From Chitinophaga skermanii (GTDB lineage Bacteria; Bacteroidota; Bacteroidia; Chitinophagales; Chitinophagaceae), in contig NZ_QLLL01000010.1 of NCBI RefSeq assembly GCF_003259335.1, positions 62,001 through 126,000 on the forward strand: a stretch of 64,000 nucleotides of DNA, in the 5' to 3' direction. The position numbers were made by a program, and so were the translations under genes. This document shows positions 1 through 8,052 of the stretch, piece after piece (positions within the stretch are counted from its first letter, which is position 1; each line of letters begins with the position of its first letter). The notes under the pieces were generated by a model. That model did no database searches and was not told where the DNA came from. It saw only the letters and a program-made list of their open reading frames with translations.

Positions 1-369
1 AATCACTTTCACCTCGCCACCACATTCCCCGAATACGATGCGAACATGTTGGCCATCGGAAGTATAACCTTCGCGGGCAATGGTTGGACAAGGCTTACCA
101 TTCTTTTCAGATTTCTTGGGGTTGACTTTCCCATTCATATACATATCCAGCACCTCCTCCTCCGATATACGCCGGCAAGCCATCCGGCACAAGGCATGTT
201 TCGTAAACTTCAATGTAGGAACATCCTTTTTACTGGCGGTCGACTTAGTCGCAGGCCGAGATGCCTTCGCTTTTGGTGGCGCTTGTTGTGAGCTAATGGG
301 CTGTTCACAACCGATGGCTAGGATCAGCGTTAAGATGGCCAAGGCGGCCGTTTTCCATGCTTTATACAT
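1..369 (-). CDS. DUF4258-type lipoprotein, 3' end cut by the window
   Basis: The gene reads leftwards from an ATG at 369 and stays open to base 1, giving 123 codons with no stop. The N-terminus is a lipoprotein signal (MYKAWKTAALAILTLILAIGC, lipobox ending at Cys21), followed by a Pro/Ala/Lys/Ser-rich linker to about residue 50. The remaining part has the DUF4258 pattern: a KHA..RM..R.IS motif, a 'V...G' segment, then a basic stretch and a 'HVRIVFGECGG' strand. DUF4258 proteins are small and of unknown function; some sit in toxin-like contexts. Here it is predicted to be membrane-anchored and exported. It is divergent from mtaB with about 70 bases between them. Assignment to DUF4258 is from motif memory. 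Confidence 0.65.
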   Translation of the reverse strand, partial: MYKAWKTAALAILTLILAIGCEQPISSQQAPPKAKASRPATKSTASKKDVPTLKFTKHALCRMACRRISEEEVLDMYMNGKVNPKKSEKNGKPCPTIAREGYTSDGQHVRIVFGECGGEVKVI

Positions 370-426
370 ATAAAAAATGGCTAAACTACGATAAAAACTC
401 CCACCGTGCAATAATGTAAAAAGTGC

Positions 427-435
427 TACCTTTGC
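427..435 (+). promoter_or_regulatory. -7 promoter element of mtaB (TACCTTTGC)
   Basis: A perfect match to the Bacteroidota -7 consensus TAnnTTTGC lies only 6 bases before the mtaB ATG. No clear TTG -33 element is visible at the usual distance. The spacing implies a transcript starting at or within a few bases of the ATG, so a leaderless mRNA is possible. Confidence 0.6.
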
Positions 436-441
436 CGACTT

Positions 442-1719
442 ATGACACAAGCAAAATCAGTAGCATTTCACACGCTTGGTTGCAAACTGAACTTCTCTGA
501 AACGTCTACCCTCGGCAGATTGTTTGAGAAAGACGGCTTCGAGAAGAAAGAATTTGAGGATGCAGCCGACGTATACGTGATCAATACTTGCTCCGTAACG
601 GATAATGCCGATAAAGAATGCCGCCAATTGGTGCGCCGCATTCAACGTCGTTCTCCCGAGAGTGTAGTAGTGGTAACGGGATGTTATGCACAATTAAAAC
701 CAGGCGAAATTGCCGGTATTGAAGGGGTGGACCTTGTTTTGGGTGCAGCTGAGAAATTCAATATCGTTGAACATATTAAAAATTTCACGAAGGGAGATAG
801 CGCAAAAATTTGTTCTTGCGATATCGAGGACGTGAATACATTCCATTCATCATATTCTGTAAACGACCGCACCCGTACCTTCTTAAAAGTACAAGACGGT
901 TGCGATTATAACTGTGCTTTCTGTACCATTCCAATGGCGCGTGGTATTAGTCGTAGTGACAGTGTTGCGAATGTGGTGGCCAATGCCAAAGAATTAGCCG
1001 CCAGCGGCGTAAAAGAAATCGTGTTAACCGGTGTAAACTTGGGCGATTTTGGGAAAGGATTTGAAGGTGGGAAGAAACGTGAAGAAACATTCTTCGAACT
1101 TGTGCAAGCTTTGGAAGAAGTAGATGGGATTGAGCGTTACAGGATTTCGTCGATTGAGCCGAACTTGCTTTCGGATGAAATCATTGATTTCGTATCGAAG
1201 AGTAAGAAGTTTATGCCGCATTTTCATATTCCATTACAAAGTGGTAACAACGAGATTTTGGGGTTAATGCGCAGGCGTTACAGAAGAGAACTATATGCAG
1301 AGAAAGTAGCATTAATCAAAGAAAAGATGCCGCATTGCGCTATTGGTGTAGATGTAATTGTTGGCTTCCCAAGTGAAAGCGACGAGCACTTCAAAGACAC
1401 CTACGATTTCTTGCACAGCCTTGATGTATCTTATTTACACGTGTTTACTTATAGCGAAAGGGCCAACACTGCGGCTTTGGATATTAAACCGGTTGTTCCG
1501 CAGCAAGTACGTCAAGAACGCAATAAAGCATTACGCAACTTAAGCTTCATGAAGCAGCAGTTCTTTAATGCCCAGCATGTGGGTGACACACGCTCTGTGT
1601 TATTCGAATCGCATGCAAAAGATGGTATGATGGAAGGTTATACCGATAACTATATTAAGGTAAGTACACCTTACCGTGCTGAATGGGTGAATAATATTGT
1701 TGACTGGGAATTGCGTTAA
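442..1719 (+). CDS. mtaB: tRNA (N6-L-threonylcarbamoyladenosine(37)-C2)-methylthiotransferase MtaB
   Basis: Radical-SAM methylthiotransferase that adds a methylthio group to t6A37 of ANN-decoding tRNAs. The 425 residues have the expected order: an N-terminal UPF0004 domain beginning with a TLGCKLN motif and two further cluster-binding cysteines (NTCSV, TGCYA), the radical-SAM core with C154, C158 and C161 in a CDYNCAFC motif, and a C-terminal TRAM-like region. The TLGCKLN start and overall length favour MtaB over MiaB or RimO. The start is the ATG directly after the -7 promoter element. It stands alone, divergent from the DUF4258 lipoprotein and followed by tRNA genes. Confidence 0.92.
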   Translation: MTQAKSVAFHTLGCKLNFSETSTLGRLFEKDGFEKKEFEDAADVYVINTCSVTDNADKECRQLVRRIQRRSPESVVVVTGCYAQLKPGEIAGIEGVDLVLGAAEKFNIVEHIKNFTKGDSAKICSCDIEDVNTFHSSYSVNDRTRTFLKVQDGCDYNCAFCTIPMARGISRSDSVANVVANAKELAASGVKEIVLTGVNLGDFGKGFEGGKKREETFFELVQALEEVDGIERYRISSIEPNLLSDEIIDFVSKSKKFMPHFHIPLQSGNNEILGLMRRRYRRELYAEKVALIKEKMPHCAIGVDVIVGFPSESDEHFKDTYDFLHSLDVSYLHVFTYSERANTAALDIKPVVPQQVRQERNKALRNLSFMKQQFFNAQHVGDTRSVLFESHAKDGMMEGYTDNYIKVSTPYRAEWVNNIVDWELR

Positions 1720-1785
1720 TGCAAGTCGCTTAGTTACAACACGATAAAAATTTCAAAAATTTTTATTCACCATAAAACTCAATAC

Positions 1786-1837
1786 CAGTAAGCATTTCAA
1801 AAGATTATAAAATAAAAAAACGCTGAAATGCTTACTG
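1786..1837. repeat. 14-bp inverted repeat upstream of the first tRNA-Val promoter
   Basis: CAGTAAGCATTTCA (1786-1799) and its perfect complement TGAAATGCTTACTG (1824-1837) are separated by 24 AT-rich bases. The left arm with flanks (AATACCAGTAAGCATT) recurs at about 2470 upstream of the third tRNA, there without the right arm. No T-run follows, so it is not an obvious terminator. It ends 16 bases before the -33 element of the tRNA promoter. Confidence 0.7.
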
Positions 1838-1852
1838 AAATTGAAAAATAAA

Positions 1853-1884
1853 TTTGGCAGAGATAAAATAATTTCTACCTTTGC
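1853..1884 (+). promoter_or_regulatory. Promoter of the first tRNA-Val pair
   Basis: TTTG at 1853-1856, 19 bases, then TACCTTTGC at 1876-1884: both elements of the Bacteroidota primary sigma promoter. The region downstream (1885-1930) contains a short hairpin, GAACG/CGTTC, before the first mature tRNA base. Confidence 0.75.
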
Positions 1885-1930
1885 AATCCCAACGAACGAA
1901 AAGCGTTCCACACAAAAGGGAAAAAATAAT

Positions 1931-2005
1931 GGGAGTTTAGCTCAGCTGGTTCAGAGCATCTGCCTTACAAGCAGAGGGTCGATGGTTCGAATCCGTCAAC
2001 TCCCA
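1931..2005 (+). tRNA. tRNA-Val (anticodon TAC), copy 1
   Basis: A complete cloverleaf of 75 bases: acceptor GGGAGTT/AACTCCC, D stem GCTC/GAGC, anticodon stem TCTGC/GCAGA with loop CTTACAA (anticodon TAC, reading GTA), T stem GATGG/CCGTC with loop TTCGAAT, discriminator A. CCA is not encoded. The sequence is identical to the other two copies. It is probably co-transcribed with copy 2, which starts 28 bases later. Confidence 0.97.
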
Positions 2006-2033
2006 CTACATAAAGACTTTCATTTTTTCCTAA

Positions 2034-2108
2034 GGGAGTTTAGCTCAGCTGGTTCAGAGCATCTGCCTTACAAGCAGAGGGTCGATGGTTCGAATCCGTC
2101 AACTCCCA
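2034..2108 (+). tRNA. tRNA-Val (anticodon TAC), copy 2
   Basis: The same 75-base cloverleaf as copy 1. No promoter is seen in the 28-base spacer, so it belongs to the same transcript, which ends at the hairpin directly after it. Confidence 0.97.
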
Positions 2109-2111
2109 CAC

Positions 2112-2140
2112 AAAGCCTTCTCAATCGAGGAGGCTTTTTT
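2112..2140 (+). terminator. Rho-independent terminator of the tRNA-Val pair
   Basis: AAGCCTTCTC-AATC-GAGGAGGCTT stem-loop followed by a run of T. Confidence 0.85.
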
Positions 2141-2599
2141 ATTGCTATGAACTAAGCGATCGAACTACTATTTCGCTTTGTAGCAGCACATTTTTAGCGC
2201 CGTTTTTTATACAGCAAGTTGAACCCCAAAGCAGCAAATATTCCCCACCATTTAATAGTACCCACTTCCCTAATCATTTCAGGTATTGTAATCAAACAAC
2301 TTCAATGCAAACACATGCATCTTCCTTTATTATGTCAATAAAACCAACAACAATTTATCCTACTATTAACACAGCATTTTTCTACACAGAAAAACGATGT
2401 AAACATTTTAAAAAACACAAACAGCATATAACACAATTACAATCTCAAAAAAATATCATCCTCTATAACACAATACCAGTAAGCATTACAAGCGATTGAA
2501 AAAAATATTTTTAAAAAAAGTTGCATAATTTCTTGTTTACATAATTTTCTTTTCTACATTTGCACTCCCAACGAACAAACAACGTTCGAAAAACAAAAA
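2141..2599. other. Gene-free spacer between tRNA-Val copies 2 and 3
   Basis: AT-rich. It holds a partial copy of the upstream tRNA region (AATACCAGTAAGCATT near 2470) and the promoter of copy 3. On the minus strand a 27-codon frame at 2277-2194 could encode a single-helix peptide ending in KKRR, but nothing else supports it. Otherwise nothing recognisable is present. Confidence 0.6.
2533..2563 (+). promoter_or_regulatory. Promoter of tRNA-Val copy 3
   Basis: TTG at 2533-2535, 19 bases, TACATTTGC at 2555-2563. The following leader (CTCCCAACGAAC...) resembles that of copy 1, including a small CGAAC/GTTCG hairpin, which indicates that promoter, leader and tRNA were duplicated together. Confidence 0.75.
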
Positions 2600-2674
2600 G
2601 GGAGTTTAGCTCAGCTGGTTCAGAGCATCTGCCTTACAAGCAGAGGGTCGATGGTTCGAATCCGTCAACTCCCA
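2600..2674 (+). tRNA. tRNA-Val (anticodon TAC), copy 3
   Basis: Identical in all 75 bases to copies 1 and 2, but transcribed from its own promoter and followed by its own terminator. Confidence 0.97.
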
Positions 2675-2678
2675 CAAA

Positions 2679-2707
2679 AAAGCCTTCTCTATCGAGAGGG
2701 CTTTTCT
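2679..2707 (+). terminator. Terminator of tRNA-Val copy 3
   Basis: AAAGCCTTCTC/GAGAGGGCTTTT stem-loop with a T-rich tail, a diverged relative of the terminator at 2112-2140. Confidence 0.8.
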
Positions 2708-2731
2708 TATTAGCGCCAATTTCAAACGCAT

Positions 2732-2764
2732 AAAAAAAGGATGTACACATGTACATCCTTTTTA
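2732..2764. terminator. Bidirectional terminator
   Basis: Stem AAAAAGGATGTAC/GTACATCCTTTTT with a 4-base loop and A/T runs on both sides. It lies 20 bases past the end of the minus-strand antiporter gene and can stop transcripts from either side. Confidence 0.8.
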
Positions 2765-2784
2765 CTTTTATAACAATACTGCTA

Positions 2785-4935
2785 TTACTTTGGGTTCTTA
2801 AATATCCTCTTCACTACCTTGCCTAATTTATTTAAATTCTGCAATTGCTCCTGGATGGGCGCTAATGTTAGATCGGCAGGCATTACACCCGGTTCCGTTG
2901 TATCCACCTCCGTTTGTTCTGGATATATAAGTATTACGTTGTTTTCTTTGAAATGACGGTACAATTTGGCCGGAATACTATCCAAGTAAGGACTATAGCT
3001 CAAAGTACTCTTACGCGCCGAAATAACCACCATTAAATCGTTTTTAGACACACTGCGTGCAATCACTAAAAAGTCTTCCAATTCTTCCAACGTAACATAC
3101 GTTACTTCAACACTACTTTTCGATGCCGTAATCAAATCACTAATGGCCACTTTTGTATGGGCACCTGCATATACTTGGAGCTTCGCCCCGGCTTGCTTCG
3201 TTAGCAACAATATCTTTTGCATGTAATGCGCAAAACCAATTTCATACTCGGCATTCTTCGGTGCAATTAATACCAAGTTTTTCGTTGTACTAAGCGGGTG
3301 ATGGAAGTTACATACATACACGGTATCCCAAACCGATTGTAGTACGTTATCGAGCGTAGTACCAAAGATATTTCCTAAGAAACGATCCGTTGTACTGGTT
3401 TTATCGGTAAACCCTAATACTACGTCGGAAATCATTAATTCCTTCGCAGCACGACTAATCCCATCGGAGATATTCAAATCAACACGGGTAACTACTTGTA
3501 AATTGCTTTCCGTTGCCGCGGCATGCATCACAGCTTTCTCCATCATGCGGTTACTGCTGAATACATTTTCTTTTGCGGCATCATCATCTTGCACAATTAC
3601 TAAGGGGTATATAGGCGCTTTAGAATGAGGATCATTGATCATTAATGCAAAATCGATCATGGACTCCATTCTTTCTGCATTGGGAGAGATGGGAATTAAT
3701 ATTCTACTTGGTTGTTCACCTAGTGGCGCTTTTTTATTGGCTTCTACGATCGCTAATTTTCTACCGGCAGATTGGGTTACGAAGGAACCCACTAAGCAAG
3801 TCACCAAAATCAATACCACTGTTCCATTCAGCACATTCTCATCCACAATACCCATATTGTAACCAATCATAATCACGGCAATAGTAGCAGCAGCATGCGC
3901 ACTACTTAAACCGAAAATTACATTCCGTTGTGTAGGAGTATATTTAAAACACAATTGCGTAAAAAATGCAGCCAACCATTTACTAGCTAAGGCCATCACC
4001 GTTAACACGCCGGCAATAATTAATGCCTGCGGACCTTTCAACAATACGCGTAAATCCACGATCATACCCACGGAAATTAGGAAGAACGGGATAAACAATG
4101 CATTCCCTACAAATTCTAGCCTATTCATTAATGGTGAAGTATGTGGTATTAAACGGTTCAAAGCTAAACCGGCTAAGAACGCACCGATAATCCCTTCTAC
4201 GCCGGCTAATTCAGCCAAGAAAGCAGCTAAGAATACAAGCGCTAATACAAACACAAAGTGCGTTGTTTTATCGTCTTTTATCTTCTTAAAAAACCATCTT
4301 CCTACCAAAGGAAATATCCAGAGAATGATCACCGCGAATATAGCTAAAGAAATACCAAGGCGTAACCAAAATGCGGTGTTTAGGTTACCGGATTGAGCGC
4401 CGGTAATAATGGCCAAAATAAGCAACACAGCCGTATCGGTAATAATTGTACCACCCACCGCTACTGTAACTGCTTCATTTTTAGTGATACCCATCCTACT
4501 GGCAATAGGGTATGCTACTAAAGTATGGGTCGCAAACATGCTCGATATCAGCATCGTGGCCATCCAGTTCAGGTCTAAAACGTACTTACAAACCACGAAG
4601 CCCAGTATTAGGGGAATAAAAAAGGTAAAAGAACCAAATGTCATACTCCGGTTCCGGTTCTTTCTAAAGTCGGCCATATCTAATTCCAAACCGGCTAAGA
4701 ACATAATGTACAATAAACCGGCCTTCCCAAACAAATCAATACTGCCCTTCTCAATTAATTTAAATCCATGATCACCTATCAACATCCCAGCAATGATCAA
4801 CCCAATAATACTGGGTATCCTAAACTTCCGCAGGATGATAGGCGCCAATAGAATGATAAACAGTACCAAGGAAAAAATAGGCACTGGGTCTTTCAAAGGC
4901 AAGCTTACATCAAATAGAAATACTGTTCCATTCAT
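2785..4935 (-). CDS. CPA2-family cation:proton antiporter with C-terminal USP-like domains
   Basis: Predicted inner-membrane monovalent cation/H+ exchanger of 716 residues. Residues about 15-390 are a Na+/H+ exchanger domain with roughly 12 hydrophobic segments, including the conserved 'AGLELD' element and an 'AELAGVEGIIGAFLAGL' segment containing acidic ion-path residues. Residues about 410-700 are soluble and look like two tandem universal-stress-protein-type folds (each begins with an 'ILIPIS' or 'LVLIAP' strand), an arrangement known in Bacteroidota and cyanobacterial antiporters. It stands alone, divergent from clpS. The transported ion (Na+, K+) cannot be told from sequence. Confidence 0.88.
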   Translation of the reverse strand: MNGTVFLFDVSLPLKDPVPIFSLVLFIILLAPIILRKFRIPSIIGLIIAGMLIGDHGFKLIEKGSIDLFGKAGLLYIMFLAGLELDMADFRKNRNRSMTFGSFTFFIPLILGFVVCKYVLDLNWMATMLISSMFATHTLVAYPIASRMGITKNEAVTVAVGGTIITDTAVLLILAIITGAQSGNLNTAFWLRLGISLAIFAVIILWIFPLVGRWFFKKIKDDKTTHFVFVLALVFLAAFLAELAGVEGIIGAFLAGLALNRLIPHTSPLMNRLEFVGNALFIPFFLISVGMIVDLRVLLKGPQALIIAGVLTVMALASKWLAAFFTQLCFKYTPTQRNVIFGLSSAHAAATIAVIMIGYNMGIVDENVLNGTVVLILVTCLVGSFVTQSAGRKLAIVEANKKAPLGEQPSRILIPISPNAERMESMIDFALMINDPHSKAPIYPLVIVQDDDAAKENVFSSNRMMEKAVMHAAATESNLQVVTRVDLNISDGISRAAKELMISDVVLGFTDKTSTTDRFLGNIFGTTLDNVLQSVWDTVYVCNFHHPLSTTKNLVLIAPKNAEYEIGFAHYMQKILLLTKQAGAKLQVYAGAHTKVAISDLITASKSSVEVTYVTLEELEDFLVIARSVSKNDLMVVISARKSTLSYSPYLDSIPAKLYRHFKENNVILIYPEQTEVDTTEPGVMPADLTLAPIQEQLQNLNKLGKVVKRIFKNPK

Positions 4936-5123
4936 ACCGCTTAATTTACGTTCTTTTCTTCAAAATTGATTCATATTCCATGGTTTACATATGAACTTTA
5001 TGCAAACCGTTGCGATTTTTCCACCTGCAAACTACAATTATTTGAAATCGTATGAGTAGCCACTATGTAAAATGATACGAATTATTAACACCATTTCATG
5101 ACCAACTTAGCTACCAAAATGTT

Positions 5124-5132
5124 TACTTTTGC
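5124..5132 (+). promoter_or_regulatory. -7 element of the clpS-aat operon (TACTTTTGC)
   Basis: Matches TAnnTTTGC, 18 bases before the clpS ATG. A clear -33 TTG is not visible. Confidence 0.6.
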
Positions 5133-5150
5133 AGTAAATAAATTAAAAAC

Positions 5151-5459
5151 ATGGTTTCTCACACGGAAAAAGAAAAGTCTACACAAACCTGGGAAGACGT
5201 GCTGGTAGCGGAAGACGAACAATTTCCGTATAGCCTCGTGGTATGGAATGATGAAGTGAATACTTTTGATTGGGTGATCCAATCACTGATCGAAGTATGC
5301 GACCATTCCCCCGAACAAGCAGAGCAATGTGCACTCATTATCCATTATAATGGTAAATACGCTGTTAAAACGGGCGAGTTCACCACTTTGCGTCCCATGT
5401 GTGAAGCCCTTCTTGAAAGAGGCTTAAGCGCTACCATCGAAGAAACCGTAGGTTCCTAA
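5151..5459 (+). CDS. clpS: ATP-dependent Clp protease adaptor ClpS
   Basis: Adaptor that binds N-degron substrates (N-terminal Leu, Phe, Tyr, Trp) and delivers them to ClpAP-type proteases. The 102 residues hold a charged N-terminal extension of about 25 residues and the ClpS core with the substrate-pocket elements WNDEVNTFDWV and IIHYNGK (the conserved Asn-Asp and His). The gene is followed after 43 bases by aat, whose product creates N-degrons, so the two probably form one operon. Confidence 0.93.
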   Translation: MVSHTEKEKSTQTWEDVLVAEDEQFPYSLVVWNDEVNTFDWVIQSLIEVCDHSPEQAEQCALIIHYNGKYAVKTGEFTTLRPMCEALLERGLSATIEETVGS

Positions 5460-5502
5460 AGATGGGCGCTTCTTCTTTTCTGCAAAATATTTCAAACAGT
5501 TC

Positions 5503-6159
5503 GTGCCGATATTCACTTTACACCCTTCTACATTACTATTTCCCCCAGTTCATTTAGCTGAAGATGACGGGCTGTTGGCCGTAGGTGGCGATCTTACACC
5601 CGGAAGATTATTACTCGCTTATCAATCCGGTATATTTCCTTGGTTCGGTGATGATGAACCTATCATGTGGTGGAGTCCAGACCCTCGCTTCGTTTTATTT
5701 CCACAAGAAATCTATATCTCTAAAAGCATGCGGCAAGTGTTGAAACGTAATACCTTCAACATTACCATTAACCAATGTTTCGAGGAAGTAATTAAACAAT
5801 GTAGTTTAAAAGAACGCCCGGGACAAGACAGTACCTGGATTACCCAAGAAATGCAAGCAGCCTATAAAACATTGCACAACATGGGCTTTGCCTTATCAGT
5901 TGAAGCATGGCAAAATGGGCAATTAGTAGGGGGATTGTATGGTGTGAAAATTGGGGATTGCTTTTTTGGTGAATCGATGTTTGCACATGTTAGTAATGCT
6001 TCTAAAGCTGCCTTCATTACTTTCGTAGAAATGGCTGCCGAACAAGGATTACAAATAATAGATTGCCAAGTACATACTGAACACTTAGCCTCTTTGGGAG
6101 CACGTTTCATTGACCGTGCCGATTTTATTTCCATTATAAAAAAGAATATGCACCTATAG
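5503..6159 (+). CDS. aat: Leucyl/phenylalanyl-tRNA--protein transferase
   Basis: Transfers Leu or Phe from aminoacyl-tRNA to proteins with N-terminal Lys or Arg, producing primary destabilising residues read by ClpS. The 218 residues span the whole family (FPP, GLLAVGGDLTPGRLLLAY, GIFPWF, WWSPDPR and a C-terminal HLASLGAR motif). The start is a GTG: the only nearby upstream ATG (5462) is out of frame, and the family N-terminus begins just inside this GTG. It is placed directly downstream of clpS. Confidence 0.93.
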   Translation: MPIFTLHPSTLLFPPVHLAEDDGLLAVGGDLTPGRLLLAYQSGIFPWFGDDEPIMWWSPDPRFVLFPQEIYISKSMRQVLKRNTFNITINQCFEEVIKQCSLKERPGQDSTWITQEMQAAYKTLHNMGFALSVEAWQNGQLVGGLYGVKIGDCFFGESMFAHVSNASKAAFITFVEMAAEQGLQIIDCQVHTEHLASLGARFIDRADFISIIKKNMHL

Positions 6160-6190
6160 TACATACATCTTGCGTGGAAATTCCATCCAT

Positions 6191-6223
6191 AAAAAAAGCA
6201 GTAACAGGAAACCCATTACTGCT
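6191..6223 (-). terminator. Terminator of the 6245-7189 lipoprotein gene
   Basis: AGCAGTAA/TTACTGCT stem followed, on the minus strand, by seven T residues. Confidence 0.75.
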
Positions 6224-6244
6224 CAATATCTATTACGTATTCGT

Positions 6245-7189
6245 TTATTTCTTTGTTGCTTTCTTTACTTCCTTCTTTTTCGTATAAGTACCTTCAAAAG
6301 AACATTGAATGCCACGGTATGCACCACAGCTACTTTCAGATATAGCTACTTTATTATTGGTGAAAGTGAATTCAATTACACAAGCACTGTTTTTATCGCG
6401 GAACTGCCCAGTTGTTGCACTTGTAAAACGACCAGTACCGTCGATTTCTGCTACACACGCACCTTTATCTTTTGAAATATGAATAAAGAATAAGAAATCC
6501 TTTGGCGACTCGCCATCACGGATGGAAATAATGCTGTTTTCGCCGGAAGTATAATTGCCAGATAGTTTGTGTTTGTGTGAAAGCGTGTCGATTGGGTTAT
6601 AGTATTGACCCGGGCCTGTTGGTGCGCTGGAGTTTGTTAACACCAAAGTAAATGCGCCTGTTTGACTTACATCGAAATATTCCTCTTTCGTGGCCGGTGT
6701 TTTAGCACCCGGCATTAATTCACTTGTATTTACTTTTAGATTCAACTTCTTATCCAATGAGAAATCAATCGTTGGCTTACCTGTTGCTACTTGGCCTACC
6801 ATCATTTTATTGATATAGTTGCCTTTTTTATCGAATAAAAGCAAAAATGCTTTGGTCGCTTTTCCTTGGGTTTGAACTATGAAATAATCGATAGGTGCTT
6901 CTTTAAAATAAGCTACCGGGAAATACTTCACTTTTTCTCCCACATCATCTTTCAAAAGAGAATCGATTTGGAACTGCTTCACCACTTTTGTTTTCAAGGC
7001 GGTAGAATCTGCCAATTTAGTAGCCATCGCATCGCTGGCTAAGCGGTAAGGTAAGGCACCTTCTGCGAACAACTTCCTAAACTCGGGGAAAGTAAGCGGC
7101 GCATCTTCGTCGGTTTTAGACGTTTGCTGCTTGGACTTACAAGATGCCAACACACCGAAAATCAATATCAACCAAAGTATTCTTTGCAT
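6245..7189 (-). CDS. Lipoprotein of unknown function
   Basis: Not recognised. The 314 residues begin with a clear lipoprotein signal (lipobox LASC, Cys17), then a polar Lys/Gln/Thr linker. The mature part is soluble and looks like two halves: residues about 30-160 alpha/beta with a 'LLLFDKKGNYI' strand pair, and residues about 170-300 beta-rich with a C-terminal 'YRGIQCSFEGTY' strand. The tail is strongly basic (KKKEVKKATKK). Probably anchored in the periplasm or outer membrane. It is a single-gene unit, convergent with aat and with its own terminator. Confidence 0.75.
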   Translation of the reverse strand: MQRILWLILIFGVLASCKSKQQTSKTDEDAPLTFPEFRKLFAEGALPYRLASDAMATKLADSTALKTKVVKQFQIDSLLKDDVGEKVKYFPVAYFKEAPIDYFIVQTQGKATKAFLLLFDKKGNYINKMMVGQVATGKPTIDFSLDKKLNLKVNTSELMPGAKTPATKEEYFDVSQTGAFTLVLTNSSAPTGPGQYYNPIDTLSHKHKLSGNYTSGENSIISIRDGESPKDFLFFIHISKDKGACVAEIDGTGRFTSATTGQFRDKNSACVIEFTFTNNKVAISESSCGAYRGIQCSFEGTYTKKKEVKKATKK

Positions 7190-7290
7190 ACGTTTTTTAG
7201 TATTCTCTCAGAAAATTATAAAATATCTTTATATGAAAAAGCGGTAAAGATTACAAAAATAAGGCCATATTGCAAATTTTAGTAAGCCTT

Positions 7291-7339
7291 TTGTTTTCCA
7301 AAATAATTATTTAGTTTTGTCTAAATTATATTTTAGACA
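7291..7339 (+). promoter_or_regulatory. mntR promoter with overlapping palindromic operator
   Basis: TTG (7291-7293), 18 bases, TAGTTTTG (7312-7319) form a Bacteroidota promoter. A perfect inverted repeat, TGTCTAAA (7318-7325) and TTTAGACA (7332-7339) with a 6-base spacer, overlaps the end of the -7 element and the expected start site, and ends 2 bases before the ATG. This is the placement of a repressor site. By size and position the DtxR/MntR-type product of the next gene is the likely ligand. Confidence 0.7.
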
Positions 7340-7341
7340 GT

Positions 7342-8001
7342 ATGAATTTAACAATTGCGGAAGAGAACTATATCAAGTCTATCTATAAACTCCAAGACGG
7401 CACCAATTCCGTTTCCACCAACTCCATTGCTTACGAACTGGATACGAAGCCTGCTTCGGTAACCGACATGGCTAAAAAGCTCAAAGAAAAATCACTCATC
7501 GAATACGAAAAATACCAAGGCATTACCCTCACCCATGAAGGTAAAAAAATTGCGCTACAAATTGTTCGTCGCCATCGCCTTTGGGAGTGTTTTTTAGTAG
7601 ACAAACTCGGTTTCAGTTGGGAAGAGGTACACGAAATTGCCGAAGATCTTGAACATGTAAGAAGTGAAAAGCTTACAAATCGACTTAGCGAATTCCTTGG
7701 CAATCCTAGTACCGATCCGCACGGCGATCCAATTCCCGATGCAAACGGTAAAATCAATAAACCACGCAGCAGCGTTTCGCTCGACAAAGCCACGGCTAAA
7801 AGACTAGAAATAGCTGGTGTATCCGATCAATCAACTTCCTTACTCGAATTCTTAAACGCGAAAGGCATTCGTTTAGGTACACATATCGAGGTAATTGAAA
7901 GATATGATTTTGATAACTCCGTTGAAATCAAAATTAAAAATCAACCTGCGCTTACTTTAAGTGAACAGGTTTCAAAAACAATCCAAGTTAGACCAATATA
8001 A
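7342..8001 (+). CDS. DtxR/MntR-family metal-dependent transcriptional regulator
   Basis: Metal-sensing dimeric repressor, 219 residues: winged helix (about 1-60, beginning MNLTIAEENYIKSIYKL), metal-binding/dimerisation domain (about 65-140, with RRHRLWECFL and the E/H-rich 'EVHEIAEDLEHV'), and an SH3/FeoA-like C-terminal domain. The segment corresponding to DtxR CPHGNPIP reads DPHGDPIP, with an acidic residue in place of the iron-site cysteine, which fits a Mn-sensing branch (inference). It sits under its own palindrome and 51 bases upstream of an Nramp transporter gene, so it probably controls Mn(II)/Fe(II) uptake and itself. Confidence 0.88.
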   Translation: MNLTIAEENYIKSIYKLQDGTNSVSTNSIAYELDTKPASVTDMAKKLKEKSLIEYEKYQGITLTHEGKKIALQIVRRHRLWECFLVDKLGFSWEEVHEIAEDLEHVRSEKLTNRLSEFLGNPSTDPHGDPIPDANGKINKPRSSVSLDKATAKRLEIAGVSDQSTSLLEFLNAKGIRLGTHIEVIERYDFDNSVEIKIKNQPALTLSEQVSKTIQVRPI

Positions 8002-8052
8002 CAGTAACGGCTTTACCACAATGCCGCTATCTATTACAATTTTGAATGGCAT

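Noticed and set aside
1841..2155. 104-codon open frame running through two tRNA genes
   Set aside because: The translated sequence is the tRNA repeat read as protein; the tRNA cloverleaves explain it.
2194..2277. Minus-strand 27-codon frame that could encode a membrane peptide ending in KKRR
   Set aside because: No promoter, ribosome binding site or homology visible; length within chance for AT-rich DNA.
2305..2499. Open frame of 64 codons between tRNA copies
   Set aside because: Composition is plain AT-rich intergenic DNA, with no domain or start signal; it covers the duplicated tRNA-upstream block.
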